Of a stretch of DNA of 7,241 bases, positions 5,125 to 7,241 are shown in pieces. The position numbers and the translations under genes were made by a program. The stretch spans positions 1 to 7,241 of the forward strand of contig JAUZQS010000144.1 in assembly GCA_030950875.1 (NCBI GenBank), in the 5' to 3' direction. Under the pieces are notes generated by a model. That model searched no databases and had not been told where the DNA came from. It was given only the letters and a program-made list of their open reading frames with translations. Source of the stretch: Mariprofundaceae bacterium (GTDB lineage: Bacteria; Pseudomonadota; Zetaproteobacteria; Mariprofundales; Mariprofundaceae). Every line of letters begins with the position of its first letter. The stretch's first letter is position 1.

Positions 5125-6697
5125 GTAAGGCTCCTGAGCTTGATAAATGAGTCGCAGATAACGGCATTAAAATATCTTGTACTGTTAATACAGATTTGGC
5201 CTGCGTCTTAACAAGCCCACGTTCAATGACAGATAGTGCGACATCTACCACCTGTGAATCAAATTGTGTGCCAGAACTTTCTTTGAGTTGTTCCATGCAA
5301 AATGTAAGCGGTCTCGCCATACGATAAACGCGGTTTGTTGTCATCGCATCAATCGCATCTGCCACACAAACAATCCTTGCTTCAAAGGGGATATCTTCCC
5401 CGCCTAGACTATCAGGATAACCTCGACCATCAAAACGCTCATGATGATGTCTCACCATCAAACGCTCACGATGCAAGGTATCCATATTCTTTAAAATAGA
5501 ATCTCCAATCGCAGGATGAGCCTTCATAATCGCAAACTCTTGATCGGTATAACGGCCTGGCTTGAGCAACACAGCATCCGTAATACCAACTTTACCAATA
5601 TCATGCAACAGCCCACCCGTCCGAATAATTTGAATGGTTTTATCATCCAGACCCAATTCTTCCGCAAACAGCCTTGATAACTCGCCTACCCGTGCAGAAT
5701 GATCTTTGGTATAACGATCCCTAGCTTCAAGCGAACGAACCAAAGCAATCAATGTTTCATTCATACTATCTGCCAAGGCAGCATGTACTGCTCGGTTATC
5801 AAGAAGCGTATCCAATTTTTTAGCTAGCAATCCCAACATGTGGCGTTCTTCGCTCTTCAACGGCTCAATGCTTTCCCGATCAGTCAAGCACAACACACCC
5901 ATATGCACCCCTTGCAGGGATACTGGAATAGCTACATATTGTTCAACATTAACATTGGGCCAACAAGACTTTGATGCAGCGTCTCCAGGCATAACCTCAA
6001 GGTATTCTGTATTTGCATTCATCATCTCTTGAAAAGGTGTCGCCGACAAATCAACATTTGATACAATATCTTCATGCTTTGAAAAATGTTTGGAAACCAT
6101 AATCATTTTCTTTCGTTCACGCTGAAATAACGCGAGGAAACCACCTTGAGCATGAACCATTTCCATGGCCAATCCAAGCGCAGCCTTACATACACCTGAC
6201 ACATCTTGATGGCGTGGCATTTCATCAAACATCCGATATATCAAGCCCAAACGCCGATCCATTTCAAACAACTCGGGCAATAATCGATCATTTTTATGCT
6301 CGCCAGGCTTTTTCACTACTGCAATATCAGCATTAGGAAGTAATGCGCTTTGCATACACGCTAATAAAACTTCTGAATCAAAAGGCTTGGATAAAATATG
6401 CTTAATATTTAATCTCTCAGCTTCTTTCAAACGATCCTGAGACAAAAATCCGCTCACCAAGATAATTGGCATCGTCATTTGTTTACTTTGCAACTCAGCA
6501 ATCAAATCTAACGATATACCATCACCTAAACTTAAATCAGTCACCAAACCATCCCAGTGCTGACTATCCAGCAGGACGCGTGCTTCCGATAAGCTGCCCG
6601 CTTGCCCAACGTGAACTGGAACGTTTAAATCCCCTATAATTTCAGCAATGACCTCACGAACAGCAGGCTGATCTTCCAATACTAATACTTCTAGCAC
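5117..6697 (-). CDS. REC-GAF-HD-GYP response regulator, c-di-GMP phosphodiesterase
   Basis: This 526-residue protein has three domains. A receiver at about 1-118 shows acidic residues E8/D9, phospho-acceptor D54, S82 and K104 in SKPF. A GAF-like sensor occupies about 150-300 (AIPVSLQGVHMGVLCLTDRE). An HD-GYP domain spans about 305-500 with H333, the HD pair H365/D366 in LLHDIGK, K369, H394, HHHE at 417-420, DGRGYP at 423-428 and D447. The full metal-ligand and GYP set predicts an active enzyme hydrolysing c-di-GMP to pGpG and/or GMP, switched by phosphorylation. The start is GTG at 6697, supported by AGGAGG 6 nt upstream and a 1-nt overlap with the upstream receiver gene (TAGTG). The PilZ gene follows with an 8-nt overlap. 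No transmembrane segment is seen. The cognate kinase is not in the window. Confidence 0.94.
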   Translation of the reverse strand: MLEVLVLEDQPAVREVIAEIIGDLNVPVHVGQAGSLSEARVLLDSQHWDGLVTDLSLGDGISLDLIAELQSKQMTMPIILVSGFLSQDRLKEAERLNIKHILSKPFDSEVLLACMQSALLPNADIAVVKKPGEHKNDRLLPELFEMDRRLGLIYRMFDEMPRHQDVSGVCKAALGLAMEMVHAQGGFLALFQRERKKMIMVSKHFSKHEDIVSNVDLSATPFQEMMNANTEYLEVMPGDAASKSCWPNVNVEQYVAIPVSLQGVHMGVLCLTDRESIEPLKSEERHMLGLLAKKLDTLLDNRAVHAALADSMNETLIALVRSLEARDRYTKDHSARVGELSRLFAEELGLDDKTIQIIRTGGLLHDIGKVGITDAVLLKPGRYTDQEFAIMKAHPAIGDSILKNMDTLHRERLMVRHHHERFDGRGYPDSLGGEDIPFEARIVCVADAIDAMTTNRVYRMARPLTFCMEQLKESSGTQFDSQVVDVALSVIERGLVKTQAKSVLTVQDILMPLSATHLSSSGALHV

Positions 6698-7212
6698 TAT
6701 CTACCTCCTCTCCGTGCATAAGCACGCATAGCAACAACATCCGAGGGATTATTCACCATACCTTGCATTTGAAGAGGTATAAACACATCGCTTGTTGAAT
6801 CCAATTCTGAGTCCCCACTTAGCGATTGAAAGCGGCGCAATAAGGCCTGGTAACGGGTTGCATTATTTAAACGTACACGAATTTCAGGCAATTGAAATGG
6901 CTTACTTACAAAGTCGTACGCGCCTTGCTCAACCGCATGCAAAGCATCTTCAATCCCTGAATAACCTGTCATTAAAACAACCAATGTAGTGATAGGGTCT
7001 TTATTGGCCGCAGCCAAAACCGTCAAACCATCGGCGCCAGGCATTACAATATCCGTCAAAACAATGTCAAAATGTTCTTGGTTGATTTTTTCCAAAGCGT
7101 CATCACCGCGATGGCATAAAGTAATATCATAGCCGTTTTCAGACAGATATTCCTCAAGAAGAGCTGCTAAAGCCTCATCATCTTCAGCAATGAGTAGCCG
7201 AGCTCCATTCAT
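6697..7212 (-). CDS. Stand-alone receiver-domain response regulator
   Basis: This 171-residue protein consists of a receiver domain (about 1-118) and a 50-residue tail with no recognisable output domain. The receiver is complete: D11/D12 acidic pocket, phospho-acceptor D54 in LTDIVMPGADG, T82 in MTGYSG, K104 in SKPF. The tail starts with a basic helix (about 115-130) and then becomes polar and probably disordered, ending ARRGGR. It may relay phosphate or act by protein contact, like CheY or Spo0F; this is inferred only from the missing output domain. Its stop overlaps the GTG of the HD-GYP gene by one base. The ATG at 7210-7212 shares ATGA with the end of an upstream open frame. An alternative start further upstream is not in frame. 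Confidence 0.9.
   Translation of the reverse strand: MNGARLLIAEDDEALAALLEEYLSENGYDITLCHRGDDALEKINQEHFDIVLTDIVMPGADGLTVLAAANKDPITTLVVLMTGYSGIEDALHAVEQGAYDFVSKPFQLPEIRVRLNNATRYQALLRRFQSLSGDSELDSTSDVFIPLQMQGMVNNPSDVVAMRAYARRGGR
6704..6709 (-). promoter_or_regulatory. Ribosome binding site fixing the GTG start of the HD-GYP gene
   Basis: AGGAGG on the minus strand lies 6 nt before GTG 6695-6697, inside the last codons of the upstream receiver gene. It is the strongest Shine-Dalgarno in the window and supports the GTG start over any internal ATG. Confidence 0.75.
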
Positions 7213-7241
7213 GGTTTCCCATTTCCAACATTAGCCGAACC
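7209..7241 (-). CDS. Possible C-terminal end of an upstream gene (partial)
   Basis: Reading leftwards from the window edge on the minus strand, a frame is open for ten codons (GSANVGNGKP) and stops at TGA 7211-7209, overlapping the receiver ATG as ATGA. The other junctions in this operon also overlap, so a further cistron, for example a sensor kinase, may precede it. Ten codons carry no family signal, so this rests only on the overlap pattern. Confidence 0.3.
   Translation of the reverse strand, partial: GSANVGNGKP

Overview
The window reads as chromosomal DNA of a Gram-negative proteobacterium of low-to-moderate GC, about 40-45% by eye. The gene content (dTDP-rhamnose genes, an EPS-associated MarR-like regulator, HD-GYP and PilZ proteins) fits gamma- or zetaproteobacteria. 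I cannot name the genus from sequence alone.

Positions 1-3901, plus strand, hold a tightly packed surface-polysaccharide operon. It runs: 3' end of a HEPN-domain gene, a 39-codon stump of a GDP-L-fucose synthase gene (fcl), rfbB, a 5' stump of rfbA, full rfbA, rfbC, rfbD. The four intact genes give the complete pathway from glucose-1-phosphate plus dTTP to dTDP-L-rhamnose: RfbA makes dTDP-glucose, RfbB dehydrates it, RfbC epimerises it and RfbD reduces it. Every junction is a start/stop overlap, including those at the two broken genes. The rfbA stump also carries a 75-nt GC-rich palindromic insertion that keeps the reading frame open and is flanked by a 5-bp direct repeat.

Positions 3902-4539 are a scarred boundary. 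A small MarR-type EPS-associated regulator appears frameshifted and is cut off by a 192-bp MITE-like element with about 20-bp terminal inverted repeats. That element contains a REP-like pair of hairpins between 17/18-identical direct repeats. Two bases after its right end comes the CTAAA repeat that borders a second, unrelated 115-bp inverted-repeat element.

Positions 4540-7241, minus strand and convergent with the rfb operon, hold a c-di-GMP signalling operon: a stand-alone receiver protein, a REC-GAF-HD-GYP phosphodiesterase and an atypical PilZ protein. All overlap by 1-8 nt, and a further gene probably lies upstream off the window edge. The HD-GYP protein should degrade c-di-GMP and the PilZ protein should sense it.

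I see no CRISPR array, tRNA, rRNA or complete transposase gene, and no convincing new defence or metabolic system. The unusual content is the set of small mobile-element insertions and gene stumps embedded in an otherwise fully coupled operon.
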